A stretch of 64,000 bases of DNA from Panax quinquefolius (lineage: Eukaryota > Streptophyta > Magnoliopsida > Apiales > Araliaceae), in NCBI GenBank assembly GCA_020205615.1, contig CM035160.1, forward strand, positions 148,347,991 to 148,411,990. The letters are read 5' to 3'. Below the pieces are notes generated by a model. The model had not been told where the DNA came from, did not search any database, and was given only the letters and a program-made list of their open reading frames with translations. Positions within the stretch are counted from its first letter, which is position 1, and each line of letters begins with the position of its first letter. Below are positions 33,661-46,386 of the stretch, one piece after another. The translations under genes were made by a program, and so were the position numbers.

Positions 33661-36600
33661 TTATGAAATTTCGTCCTCGAAATTGACGTACGTACCTGGT
33701 GTTTCAAAAAGTTGAGGGTACCTCGCTTTCATTTCTGATTCCAACTCCCAAGTCATTTCCTCAATAGCATGGTTCCTCCACAAAACCTTGACTTGTGGTA
33801 TAACCTTTGTTCGTAAGGATATGCTCTTTTCTATCCAATATCTTGATAGGTACCTCCTCGTCGTTAAATCTTTGGTTATCTCGTCTGGTTCTAACGCAAT
33901 AATGTCGTTTGGGTCTTTCACATATTTACGAAGCATAGATATGTGAAAAACATTATGAACACGAGACATACTTGGAGGTAATGCGATTCTATAGGCCACA
34001 TTTCCTATTCGGTCAAGAATCTCAAATGGACCAACAAATCGTGGATTGAGATTTCCTCTATTCCCAAATCTTGTAACTCCCTTCCATGGAGCAATACGTA
34101 ACAGTACATAATCTCCAATATTAAACTCCACGTCCTTTTGATGAAGATCAGCATAACTCTTTTGTCGATCTTGTGAGGTCTTTATCGTTCTTGGGATCAT
34201 TTGAATCTTTTCGTAGTCATGCGTACTAATTACGGTCCCAACAACGTTGCTTCTCCCTACCTCGTCCCCAAAGATATCTTTGGAGAACGACACTTTCGTC
34301 CATATAACGCCTCGAATGGAGCCATTTTATACTTGCTTGATAACTATTGTTGTAGGAGAATTCCACCAGTGGCAAGTACTTATCCCAACTTCCTTTAAAA
34401 TCTAGGACACAGAGTCTTAATAGATCTTCAAGGGTTTGAATAGTCCTTTCTAATTGCCCGTCCGTTTGAGGATGGTATGCCGAACTGAATCGTAAATCCG
34501 TGCCCATAGCTTTCTGCAAGCTAATCCAAAATCATGAAGTGAATCTTGGGTCACGATCCGAAACTATGGATACTGGCATGCCATGCAATCTCACAATCTC
34601 ATTTACGTACATACTAGCAAGACGTTCCAGGGAATAAGTCTCACGTATGGGCAAGAAATGAGCCGACTTGGTTAATCTATCAACAATAACCCAAATCGCA
34701 TCTATACCTTGAGAAACCTTGTGAAGACCCGTAACGAAATCCATAGTAATGTGTTCCCACTTCCATTTTGGAATCTCAAGTGGTTGCAATGGACCCTTTG
34801 GCACTCGATGCTCCACCTTTACACGTTGACAAGTTAAACACCTCGAGATAAACTCCGCGATCTCTTTCTTCGTATTCTTTTCCACCAAAATGTATGTCAA
34901 GATCGTGATACATTTTAATACTCCGGGATGGATTGCAAATGGTGTGTTGTGTGCCTCCATCATGATTACGTGCTTTCAAGTCAAAATCATTAGGAACACA
35001 AAGTCTGGAGTTGACTCTAAGTATTCCTTCTTCATCAATTCTTGCCTCGGGAATAGCACCTTCTTGCACTTTCTTTTCATACGCATCGACTCCAGTCGTA
35101 GCTTGGCGACTTTAACTTTATCGATTAAAAGTCGGTTCTACTCGTATATTTGCCATCATCACGCATTAGTGCGTGGAGCCTTTAACTCTATCTCTATCCT
35201 TTGTAAGTCGTATAAAATGGGAATTTGTGTTAACAACATTGCACTCGTATGCGCGTAAGATCTTCTACTTTCGATGCGTCGGCTTCTGACGTTTGTTTTT
35301 CCAGGATGATATTGAATGTTATGGTCGTAATCCTTCAACAGCTCGAGCCAACGTCATTGCCGTATGTTGAGTTCCTTTTGGGTGAAGAAATATTTGAGGC
35401 TTTTATGATCCGTATAAATCTCCACTTTCTCCCCATACAGGTAGTGTTTCCAGATTTTCAACGCAAAAACGACTGCTGCTAACTCCAGATCATGATTAGG
35501 ATAATTCCTCTCATATTCTTTGAGTTGTCGCGAGGCATAGGCTATGACTTTCCCATGTTGCATGAGAACACATCCTAACCCTTTGCCTGAAGCATCACTG
35601 TAGATAACAAATTCATCCGAACCAGATGGTATTGTCGAGCAGTGCAAAATGGAGTCTCCTCTTGATCTCTTGAAACTCTTCTCGCATTCCTCGCTCCATA
35701 CAATTTTGTATCTTTCAAGTCAATGAGTTAACGGAGTAGTGATTCGAGAAAATCCTTCCACGAATCTCCGATAATAACCAGCTAAGCCCAGAAAGCTACG
35801 CACTTCGGTCGCCAACTTTGGTTGCTCCCAACTTTAGATTGCTCCAGTCTTTGTTGGGTCAACAGATACTCCATGTTTTGACACCACGTGCCCAAGGAAT
35901 GCTACTTCCTTAAGTCAGAACTCACATTTCTTCAGCTTAGCATATAGCTTGTTGTCACGAAGTCTTTGAAGTACCAGCTTCAAATGGTGCTCATGATCTT
36001 CACGACTTTTGGAATAGATGAGGATGTCATCAATAAAGATAACTACGAACTGATCCAAATATTCCTTGAATACACGGTTCATCATATCCATGAAAGCAGA
36101 AGGAGCATTAGTCAATCCAAAAGACATGACTAAGAATTCATAATGCCCGTACCGAGTTTAGAAGGCAGTCTTTGGAATATCCTCAGTTTTAATCTTCAGC
36201 TGATGATATCCAGAACGAAGATCGATCTTTGAAAAGTATTATGCTCCTTGCAACTGGTTAAACAGGTCATCATTACGAGGTAGTGGATACCTATTCTTGA
36301 TGGTGACATGGTTTAATTCTCGGTAGTCAATACAAAATCGCATACTCCCGTCTTTCTTCTTTACAAATAAAACAAGAGCACCCCAAGGAGATGTACTAGG
36401 AAGAATGAAACCGATGTCTAACAATTCCTGTAGTTGGACTTTTAACTCCTGAAGTTCAATAGGAGCCATTCGATATGGGGTTTTAGAAATGGGCTTTGTA
36501 CCCGGTTCAAGATCAATAAAGAATTCAACTTCACGCTCTGGGGGTAGACCAGGAAGTTCTTCAGGAATACGTCAGGAAATTCATTAACAACAGGAATATT

Positions 36601-37254
36601 ATTCAAATCTGACGTCTTTTTGTTCAAGTCCATAAAATGGGCTAAGAAAGCTTGACATCTGTTTTTCAATAAACGAATAGCTTTATGGCTTGAAATGACC
36701 GTGACTGATTTTAGTGGTTTAGTTGCTTGAATTCGTATAACAGGTTGGCTAGGAATATGAAAACTAACAACCTTACGAAAATAATCAATTTTGGCATGAT
36801 GAGTGGTTAACCAATCAATCCCTAAAATCGCATCAAATGCAAGTATCTTTAAAGAAATAAGATCAACAGGTAATGTGATTGTGCCAACTTGGATCAAGCA
36901 AGATTTATAAACTGTAGATGTAACAAAGGTTTCACCCAATGAGTTTCAATGATGATAAGTTAAAGTCCAATTTCTCCGGAGTCAAGTTTAAACGTTGAAC
37001 ACAAGCAGGAGAGATAAAAGAATGGGTAAAACCGGTATCTAATAAGGTATAAACTTTGCAAGAGTTCAAGATTAGCTTACCCGTGATTACCTCGTTCGGG
37101 TTTCTCGCGTTTTGGCTAGTCACGATAAACGCCCTTCCTTGAACCACCGACTTTATTTTGTCCGTAGTCGCCTTTGGTGCCGCTGTCCCAGTTGGACTTG
37201 ACTTTACTACCGGACAAAATCGGGCCATGTGACCGTCTTTTCCACAATCTGGAC
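33661..37254 (-). pseudogene. pol polyprotein remnant (protease, RT, RNase H, integrase, chromodomain)
   Basis: From the 5' side on the minus strand: one CCHC knuckle with CGKDGHMARFC (about 37240-37205) cut off at 37254; protease with LLDTGFTHSFIS (the usual Ser of DTGS is Phe here); RT with [13 protein letters not shown] [22 protein letters not shown] and FIDDILIYS (36469-35915). RNase H follows with [13 protein letters not shown] (35647-35354), then integrase with CLTCQRV, MDFVTGLH, SDRDPRFTS and [15 protein letters not shown] (35069-34226), and the chromodomain tail (33990-33661). At least six frame changes or stops separate them. The order and sequence are nearly those of the family-A element, so the internal regions are close although the LTRs differ. 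Confidence 0.9.
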
Positions 37255-39215
37255 CGTTCAGGAATTAGTTACTATTCAATCCATTCTTCTATAAATAGAA
37301 GCTCATTCCTTCATTATTTCTTACGAATTCACTGAAACTCTAGAGAGAGAAATTATAGAGAGAAAAGAAGAAGAGTATTACGCTACTTCACTACTTGATA
37401 TCCAAAGTCTTTTTACGGTGAGGGGTGTTATTCTTTCTTATTCATGAAGAGAACTTCAGTTATTCCATTCTTTATTATTCAGTTGGAATAACCTGTATAC
37501 GCGGCATACCCTATACTTGGTGAAATCCTTATGTTATTCTATTCTTTATTATTACATTGGAATATCCTGTGCATGCGCTTTTCTTGTGGATCCGGTTCCG
37601 TCTTTATTATTCTGTTGGAATAACCTGTATATGTGGACTCCCCTATACTTGGTGAAATCCTTATGTTATTCCATTCTTTATTATTCTGTTGGAATATCCT
37701 GTGCATATGCGTTTCTGCCGACTGGTTCCGTCTTTATTATTCTATTGGAATAACTTTTGTATCGCCAGCGTACCCTATACTTGGTGAAATCCTTATGTTA
37801 TTCCATTCTTTATTATTCTATTGGAATATCCTATCTGGCATTTTATTGGACTGGTTCCGTCTTTTATTATTACATTGGAATAACTTTGTGTCTGTGGCAT
37901 ACCCTATACTTGGTGAAATCCTTATGTTATTCCATTCTTTATTATTCTATTGGAATATCTCTTATGCATGCGTTTTCTGTACGGACGAGTGTTTAAATCT
38001 TTATTATTACATTGGAATAACTTTTGTATCACGGACTCCCTCTATACTTGGTGAAATCCTTATGTTATTCCATTCTTTATTATTACATTGGAATATCCCA
38101 TGCATGCGTTTTTACGTGGGACACAGTTCCATATTTATTATTCTGTTGGAATAACTTTTTTTATGCTATCTATCACATGCACGGTGATTTCTTTTGTTAT
38201 TCCATTCCTTATTATACTCAGTTGGTTAAAGTTTTGACTTCTATACTCCATGAAATTAGTGGAATATCATTGATATTTGTGCTTCATCCAAGATTCTCTT
38301 TTATGGAAATATTCTTCCGAGCATTCTTGAATTTTACTCTACAAAGAAGTATCATGTTGACAATTTGGGCGTTATTAGTTCTGGATAAACTAATTCTTGA
38401 ACTTGTTTTATTGAATTCTTATATCATTGTCATCATCCTCATGTTTATATTATGTTGAAAGTCATCTACGTGGCTGTAGTGCATAGATGGACTTGGTATG
38501 ATTATGACCAGAGACTATTCGGTGTAATCATGGTAGTAATGTTACAAATGATGTGGTAAAAATCCTCGATGGCGTAGTGCATTGATGGACGATTGTTGGC
38601 ATGATCATGACCATTAATGAATACACAACTATTCTTGGTAGTAGTGCATGAATAATTGTGGTCGTGATACTAAAGAATATCCTTGGCCGTAGTGCAGGGA
38701 TGATGTGGATTATTTATTAAAATTGAGTCTCAAATGATAAAAGTGATGAAAAACTTTTTAAATCATAAAAGATAATAGATTTTATTCTCTACTTGACTCT
38801 TTTAATAGATTGCTTATTCCGCTACAGTTAAACTTGTTGTCTATTTTATTTTATCAGTTTAACATTGTTGAAGGCTAATGATGATTTATCCTGCATTATC
38901 TTAGTCATAATATTTCATCTGGGCTAGTTGAGCTCACCTTTCTTTCACCGCTTTCTTGAGGAAATGAGAACGTAGCGAGGACTAGTCGGGGACACGGTGA
39001 TGGTCCGGATGATAGCATTAGTATTCCTCACTATTCTATGAAATAGTGTGATAATAATTGTAATGAGGACTTATTACGAGTGGATATTATCTAGAAGACA
39101 ATATCTATATTAAAACTCATGACTTTTGTTGTATATTTAAGATTGTATTTGTATTACGTACCATGTATCCGGGCGACCCAAGATGGGTGATGTATACCTA
39201 TTTTGGGGCATCACA
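37255..39215 (+). mobile_element. Family-A LTR fragment inserted in gag
   Basis: It starts near TCTATAAATAGAAGCTC and ends GGCATCACA, matching the downstream two thirds of the LTR at 6488-8957. Its first part (up to the TATA box) is missing, together with about 400 bp of the surrounding gag, so a deletion followed insertion. It lies antisense to the host element and holds the largest TTATTCCA array. Confidence 0.88.
37455..38210 (+). repeat. Higher-order tandem TTATTCCA stem-loop array
   Basis: About five and a half copies of a unit of roughly 130 bp. Each unit has two TTATTATT-TTGGAATA cores and the phrase CCCTATACTTGGTGAAATCC. Inverted arms TTATTCCA and TGGAATAA allow small hairpins. All six frames are partly open here, which gives meaningless ORFs of up to 173 codons. 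Confidence 0.85.
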
Positions 39216-39702
39216 AATACTTTCGGAAAGTACTTGTCATTGAGCAGTTTAAAATTTTTCCCAAGACATGTTGAGTGCTTGTTGGATGGGTCGCTTCACG
39301 ATTCCCACCAAGATGTCGCCTTTACCACGGAACATAAAGGTGGCGAATCTAACCTTTTGTTCCTCCGTCTGACCAAGACATCGAATATCTTGGTCATTTG
39401 CTTAACTCACATTTCGCCTTAATCGGATCGGGCTTTCCCAAAATGGTGGTCCCAACTCCTTGAAGCGCTTGGTATGTATGCATAGCGTTCTTATCATTTC
39501 CACCCGTATTTTGTACACGAGTCTCCCTCGTCTGATTTTACATGAACTGCAAAAATCTTCTTAACATTGCATCATTCATCATTTGCTCGGTAGTGTTGTT
39601 TACAAGAGGAATATTGCCTTCCTGTTGCACGTTCTCTTGGTTGGTAATCAAAGGTTGTTCCACAGTCTCATAGACTCCATTGTTAACGTTCTCAGCTACC
39701 AT
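39216..39702 (-). pseudogene. gag N-terminal remnant of the family-B element
   Basis: It starts at ATG 39702-39700 (MVAENVNNGVYETVEQP), about 190 nt downstream of the LTR/primer-binding site junction. A stop follows after about 60 codons, then frames with KIFDVL- and RGKGDILVG-like parts of a retrotransposon capsid. It is cut by the inserted family-A LTR at 39215/39216. Related gag lies at 43480-44200. Confidence 0.75.
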
Positions 39703-39875
39703 TCTTAAAAATTGCCATAAAACAGGGGTTAATTAAATAAATTAACATATCACATAATATCCCTATATTATGACCGACCAACAAATAAGCTTAGGTAGGA
39801 CACACTAGCGAAGGATTTACTCATCTCTCCCTCTGAGTTCTATTCCCAGATCTCACTTGAAGACCATATCCCTAT

Positions 39876-39887
39876 GCTCTGATACCA
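39876..39887 (-). other. Primer-binding site (initiator tRNA-Met)
   Basis: The minus strand reads TGGTATCAGAGC, complementary to the 3' end of plant initiator tRNA-Met, two to three bases after the LTR end. It primes minus-strand DNA synthesis. Confidence 0.88.
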
Positions 39888-39889
39888 AC

Positions 39890-40554
39890 GGTGACGCCCC
39901 CAAAATAGGTATGCATCACCCATTCTGAGTCGCCAAATATATGGTACAGAAAAATAACTACAACTTTATTAATACAATTGTCGTGCAAAATACGACAACA
40001 CATGCTGTGAGTTTAAATACAAATATTGTCTTCTAGAAAACATCAACACCCAAATAAAGTCCTCATTACAATTATTGAAGTACTATTTTACAAAATAGTG
40101 AGAGGATCGCTAAAACAACCTGTCTAGGACCATCACTCTATACCCATTTGGTTCTGCTATGTTCTCGCTTCACGAGAAGAAAATGGAACAAAAGAAAAAG
40201 GGTGAGCTCAACTAGCCCGATAGAAGAATATTATGACTAAGATAATATACAACAAATTATCCTTAGTCTTGAATAGAAAAAATCGATAGAATATAATCGA
40301 CAACAAGTTTTAGATCAACAACTTCTGGTGAAACAACAATTCATTAGAAGAGTTAAGTAGAGAATGAAATCTACTATCATCTATGAATTTAAAAGTCCAT
40401 CATCAATATTTTATCCTATAACATCAATCAATATACATCTTTTACTCACGGGCCAAAGATATTCATTTATCACACCAATTGGTCATGTTCATCTCAACAC
40501 TGCTCATCTTTGCACTCTGGGCCAAAGATATTCATCGAGTAATCATTCATCTTT
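39890..40554 (-). repeat. 5' LTR of the family-B element, first piece
   Basis: It matches 31019-31688 of the 3' LTR, including the stem-loop repeats at 40430-40554. It is interrupted at 40554/40555 by the next element and resumes at 49127. Confidence 0.88.
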
Positions 40555-43308
40555 TGTAAGACCCCAAAATTTTTTAAATAAAAAGGAATTTCCTTTATTT
40601 ATTATCTTGAAATAGTAAGGGTTGATTTGATTAATGTGGATAGTTAAGGGTTAAATCATAAATATTTCAAAATAAGCAAGTGGTTATAAAATATTCATTT
40701 TTGTCAGGGAATATTAGTTTGGTTTGGTGGTGGAATATTAAATCTTTGTCGGGAATATTAAATGCGGCAAGCCTATTAGCGACCATGTGTGGGCCCCATA
40801 ACGAAAAGCGATTGGATGAGGAAAAGCGACAAAGTTTGGGTGGTTATAAATAACAGGCGTAGTTATTCTGAGATTAAGGCTGTAGTGGAATACCGGTGGT
40901 TAAAATCTGATGTCTGGCGTGGTTTGCCGCGATGGCAGCACTACGGTATTACAGATGTTGTTGAATTATTGATCCTTACGTGAAGGCACTTTACTCGATA
41001 ATTATTCACGGTGAATTCTTGTTCAATAGTTTATTTTATTGATTCATAATTCTTTGCGTTGATATTTTATATTATTGTTGTTTCAATAATTGTCCTTTGC
41101 CTGATATTTCCATTATCGGATCAATAATTCATATTATTTGAATAATATTATTAGATAACATTATTGGCAATGTCTAGAAAGTTACATCTAAGGAGAGGTT
41201 TGGTCACCTAATTGCTTGGCGATGAGGAGAGATCCTTATTGGAAAGCCCCTCTTTCTGGAGAAGCGGCTGGTTGTCATAAATGTGATTACATAATATTAT
41301 TTGTGAATAATTAATTATTGATTCATATGATAAGGAAATATTTATTTTATATGAATATAAATGATGGATTTATTTATGTGGTTATTAATGAAGGAATTAA
41401 TGTTGAGGTGTTTTATCGATATTTTATCGGATTGGAGGTATTAAAAATCAAATCGGGGTTTTGAGATATATTATGGGGTTATAATTTTTAATCAAATAGT
41501 TGGATTGTGGTAATTTTTGGGTATGTTATACATACATAAGTTGAGTATATGTCCACAAATTTTGAGCCGTTAAAAATGCACGAATGATTTGTTGTGAATT
41601 TTAAGAGGTGTCGGATTCGGAAATTAGGTTTATAATTGATTTTGGTGGAAAATTCTAGAATTGAGTGGGCCCCACTTGTGGTTGGTGAAAAATGTGCTGA
41701 ATTTTATTTCAAATGTGGTGGGTGGCAATAGTAGCGAGTAAAGCCATCGGTGGCAGGTCGAAGTCTGCTTGGGTGGGCTAACATTTTCTATAAATAGAGG
41801 GCTAAGTTAGAATTGAAAATCACACGAAAACAAAGTTTTCTCTCTTTCTCTCTATATTATTGGCGTATTTTGTGAGTATTTAGATACTTTGAGAGTTCTT
41901 TATTAGATACAAGTTTCATTCAAAGCATCACTTGAGCCTTTCCTTAAAAATCTTGATTCTTTGAGGTAAGGGATGTTATTTTCTTCTCAAATGATATTAA
42001 TTCTTGATATCATTATCTTTGAAATATTGGTTGGTACTTTTATCAAATTTGGAACTTTTTCATGTATCGGGATTACTATTCATGAGTTCTTATTCACGAG
42101 TTACTATTCATGAGTTACTATTCACGATTCTTATTCACGAGTACTATTAATGAAAGCGTGAAAATGTTTTTTGTGGAATTTCTATCTTTTGGTGTCGAGT
42201 TACTATTCACGTTATCTGGCCTTATTCATGTATACTGACTATTCATTCGACCTGCACTATTCATAAAAATAAAATTTCTTCTTTTAATCCAAAATATCTA
42301 TTACGGATACTAGCTTTGATTGTATCCATGTTTTGATCATTCTTGAATTTTACACCACTATGATTATTTTTGAGGTATTGTTGGACATGGATAAAACAAA
42401 AGTACGAATCCTTAATCCTTAATCCTTGTCATTTTGTTTCACTTTGGATTAGATTCTTTAAAAATATTTTCATCATCCTCGGTCTTAAATGATGATATTA
42501 TTGAATATCTTTGGCTGTAGTGCAAAGATGAATGATTTCTGAAGAATATCTTTGGCTGTAGTGCAAAAGATGAATGCGGTGTTTAAATGAACATGATGAA
42601 TGATGAATATCTTTGGCTTTGTAGTGCAAAGATGAGCAGTGTTTAAATGAACATGGCCGATGATGAATATCTTTGGCCTTTAGTGCAAAGATGAGCAGTG
42701 TTGAGATGAACATGGCCAGATTGATGAATATCTTTGGCTTTTGTAGTGCAAAAGATGAATATTTGATTTGAGATGAATATTGATTGATGTTACTGAGGAT
42801 AAAATATTGATGATGGGTATTAAATTCATAGATTATAGTAGATTTCATTCTCTACGTAACTCTTACATGAATTATTATTTCCATTGCGAATATTGATCTG
42901 AAACTTGTTGTACATTGTATTACATCGATTTTTCCTGTTGGAGACTAACGATAATTTGTTGTATATTATCTTAGTCATAACATTCTTTCTTGGGCTAGTT
43001 GAGCTCACCCTTTTCCTTGTTGTTCCATTTTTCTTCTCGGGAGGCGAGAATGTAGCGAGTACTTAGTCGGGGTATGGAATGAAGGTTCTAGAGAGAGTTG
43101 TTTAGTAGTCCTCACCATTATTGTAAAATAATGTATCGAATAAATGTGATGAGGATTTATTTGAGTATAAATATTGTCTAGAAGATAATATTTGTATTTA
43201 AACTCACAGTTTATTGTTGTGATAATAAAGTTGTAGTTGTTTACGTACCATGTATTTGGCGACTCGAGAATGGGTTGGATGGAATGGACCTATTTTGGGG
43301 TAAATCAC
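40555..43308 (+). repeat. 5' LTR of the nested element
   Basis: It starts TGTAAGACCCC and ends about ATTTTGGGGTAAATCAC, where relatives end GTCACA. TATAAATA is at 41789-41796 and the stem-loop array at 42490-42760. It is followed by a damaged primer-binding site (TTGATATCGAGC at 43311-43322, against TTGGTATCAGAGC in the intact site at 39876-39888). Confidence 0.88.
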
Positions 43309-46300
43309 GGTTGATATCGAGCTTAGGGATATGATCTCTGGCGGAGATCGGGGAATAGAACTAGGAGGGAGGCAGAGTAAATCCTTGCTAGTGTGTCTAC
43401 CTAAGCTTATTTGTTGGTTGGTCATAATATATAGGGATATTATGTGATTTGTTAATTTATTTAATTAACCCTTGTTTTATGATGGTATTGAGAGAATGTC
43501 GTTGAGAATATTAATAGTGGTGTAAATGAGACCGTGTGAGATGCTGTCTTAACAACGAGGAGAAGCGTCTGACAGTGGCAATGATGTACCTCCTGTGAAT
43601 AACACCACTTTGAAGCGAGATGATGAGCGAGGGATGTTTAGAAGCTTTTTGCGATTCATGCAAAAATCGACGAGAGGAGACTTCGTGTTCAAAATCTGAG
43701 GAGGAGATGATAGCAATTCACGAATTGGTCACGACCAAGCGATTCAAAGAGTTGGGACCACGAGTGCAGGGAAAGCGAGATCCGATCATGGCGGAAACAT
43801 GGGTCAAACAAATTACCAAGATATTCGATGTCTTGGGATGCGAAGAACGAAAGTTCCATTCGCTTTACTTTTATGTTAAAATGGCGGCGAGCGATTCTTG
43901 GTGGGAATCATGAAGCGTACCCATTCAATTACCTTTTCGGCATGTCGTGGGAGGCGTTTGAAGCAGTTCAATGACAAGTACTTCCACGAAAGTATTAAAT
44001 CGTATGAAGGAAGTGGAGTTTATTAGATTGGAAGCGAATAACATGGCGGTGTCCCGGTCTGCGGCGAAGTTTGCGGAGTTATCGAGTTTACCTCATTTGG
44101 TGGAGAATGAGGAGCGTGTATGGCGGATGTTTACGAGAGGTTTGAAACCCGTCGTCGTCGATATCTCATTCTCATAAATTTTCTCTATTCGGATGTTGTA
44201 AGCGAGGCTCGATTGTTAGAAGCGAGATAACGATACGTTCAACCGAGGGACCATAACCGAGGATCATACCAAAGATAGCGATCATCGAATAACGATAACC
44301 GTGGAGAAAGAAGAATACGGACAAAGGTGGTAACCACCACTCTGGTGGTAATCGTGGCCATGAAAATAGAAGAAGCGAGTTGGGAGGAGATTTTAAAGAG
44401 GAGATTCAACAGCGACCATGTGAAGGCGTCGGCGCCCGGTGGCAACCTGGTTCGAAGGAGGAGAAAGACCATCGGTCGTATGTTACAAATCTTGGGAAAG
44501 AGGGACATATCATTAAAGCGCCCCCAGCAGTTTAAGGTATGCTATAATTGTGGAAAAGAAGGACATATCGCTCGAGATTATGCGATATCGAAACCCTAGT
44601 CAATGAATGGTGACTCAAAAGGATGTCCCGAAAAAGTCAAAGTCAGCGATTCTTGGAAGGCGTTTGTAAGTGGCCAAATCAAAATCTGAGGAACGAGCGA
44701 AGTTAGCACGGGTTAGTTAATTATAAATTCTTGCGAAGTTTATACCTTACTAGAATCTGGGTTCTACCCATTCTTTTATCTCTCTTGCTTGCGCTCAGCG
44801 TTTGAACTTGACTACGGAGAAATTAGACTTTGACTTATTTATGGAGACTCAGTTAGGAGAAACTTTCATTACATCCGTTGTTTAAAAATCTTGTTTGATT
44901 CAAGTTGGCACCATTACCTTACACATTGACCTTATCTCTTTAAAGATACTTGCTTTTGATGGATTGATTGGTTAACTACTCATCATGCCAAAATTGATTG
45001 CTTTTGTAAGGTTGTTAGTTTTCATATTCTAAGCAACTTTGTTATTGAACTCAAGCGATCAAACCATTGTAGTCAAACATTTTCATATCAAGCCATGAAG
45101 TCATTCGTTTATTACGGATGTCAAGTTTTCTTAGTCCATGTTATGGATTTGAATAAAGACACGTCGATTTGAATAATATTCTTGTTGTTATTGATTTTTC
45201 TGGGCGTATTTCTGAAGAATTTATTGGCTTACTCCCAAAGGCGATATTAAATTTTGTATCGACTTTGAACCGGTACAAAACTCATTTCTAAAATCTCATG
45301 TCGAATGGCTCTATTGAACTTGGGAGTTAAAAATTCAACTATAAATTTGGTACATGAGCCTTTATCTTGTGACTTCCTTTGTGGAATTCACTAAGCGGAA
45401 CTCTCTATAGGGGCGTCATATTAGATGCGATAGTAAAGCGATAGGTGTCATTGTGACGTCTTATCCAAGATTGGGATATGAGTCGCGTTGAGAAGCAACC
45501 TAAGTCGATGTCGAAATCGTAGCTTTCTAGGCTTAGTTGGTTATTATCGGAGATTCGTTGAAGGATATTCTCGAATCGCTATTCCATTATCGCAACTACT
45601 TCGTAGAGATACAAAATTCGAATGGAGCGAGGAATGTGGGAAGAGCTTGAAGAACTCGAGAGAGACTCATTTAAACACGTATTACGACCATGCCATCTGG
45701 AAAAAGCGAGCGTGGTAGGCGGCGTGTTGAGTAGAAAGATCGTATCTGAAATCTGAGTACAATATTGTCAAAGACTCTCATTTAAGTATAATATCTGAAA
45801 TAATAGAGATGGAGATGAAAACTCTAGGTACCCGCGTGATGATATCTGATGCGTGATGATATCTGAGTATAATCGACTTTAATCGATAAAGTTAAAAATT
45901 TGTTCAAGCTACACACGGGTGATGAATTTGAAGAAGGAGGTCTGCGAAGTTGTTATTTTAAAAGCGAGAATCGGTGAGGTGAGGAAAGCTCGAACCTTGA
46001 TTTATTAATCCATTTGAAATTCTCGATCGAATAGGAGCGTGGCCTATAGACTCGTTTTACCACCAAGTATGGCGCGTGTTCATAACGTTTTTCACGTATC
46101 GATGTTACGTAAATATGTGGACGACCGAAACACGTCATTGAGTTAGAACCGGACGAGATAGCCAAGACTTAACGTCTGAGGAGGTACTGTCAAGATTTTG
46201 TAGAGGAAAGAACATGACCTATGTCTGAGGTTATACCATAAGTTAAAGTTTTGTGGAGAAACCATGCTTTATTGAGGAAATGACACGGGAGTTGGAAAGC

Positions 46301-46386
46301 GAAAATGAAAGCGAGGTATCTTTACCTTTTGAAACACACAGTCGTCGTCGTCGATTTAGAGGGCGAAATTTCATAAGGAGGGAGGT
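43309..46386 (+). pseudogene. Internal region of the nested element: gag, protease and pol traces
   Basis: Gag pieces at 43620-44177 have WVKQITKIFDVLGC and ESDSWWES-like capsid motifs. A single CCHC knuckle, [14 protein letters not shown], lies at about 44540-44580 with the last Cys lost. A protease trace (about 44700-44990) keeps the STHSF remnant. Most of RT is deleted: the sequence passes from FCIDF (about 45255) to [17 protein letters not shown] (45500-45570), and almost all of RNase H and integrase are missing before a worn chromodomain segment (46060-46370). It cannot move on its own. Confidence 0.85.

Noticed and set aside
33661..34293. 210-codon ORF with a chromodomain as a host chromatin gene
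   Set aside because: It is continuous with integrase of the Ty3/gypsy element and ends at its polypurine tract.
37517..38458. Overlapping open frames of 78-173 codons with repeated YSILYY-like peptides
   Set aside because: They are translations of the TTATTCCA tandem array in an LTR, open only because the repeat lacks stops.
42490..42760. Possible microRNA precursor from ATCTTTG/CAAAGAT hairpins
   Set aside because: The arms are only 7-8 bp, too short for a microRNA stem; the array is reported instead as an LTR feature.
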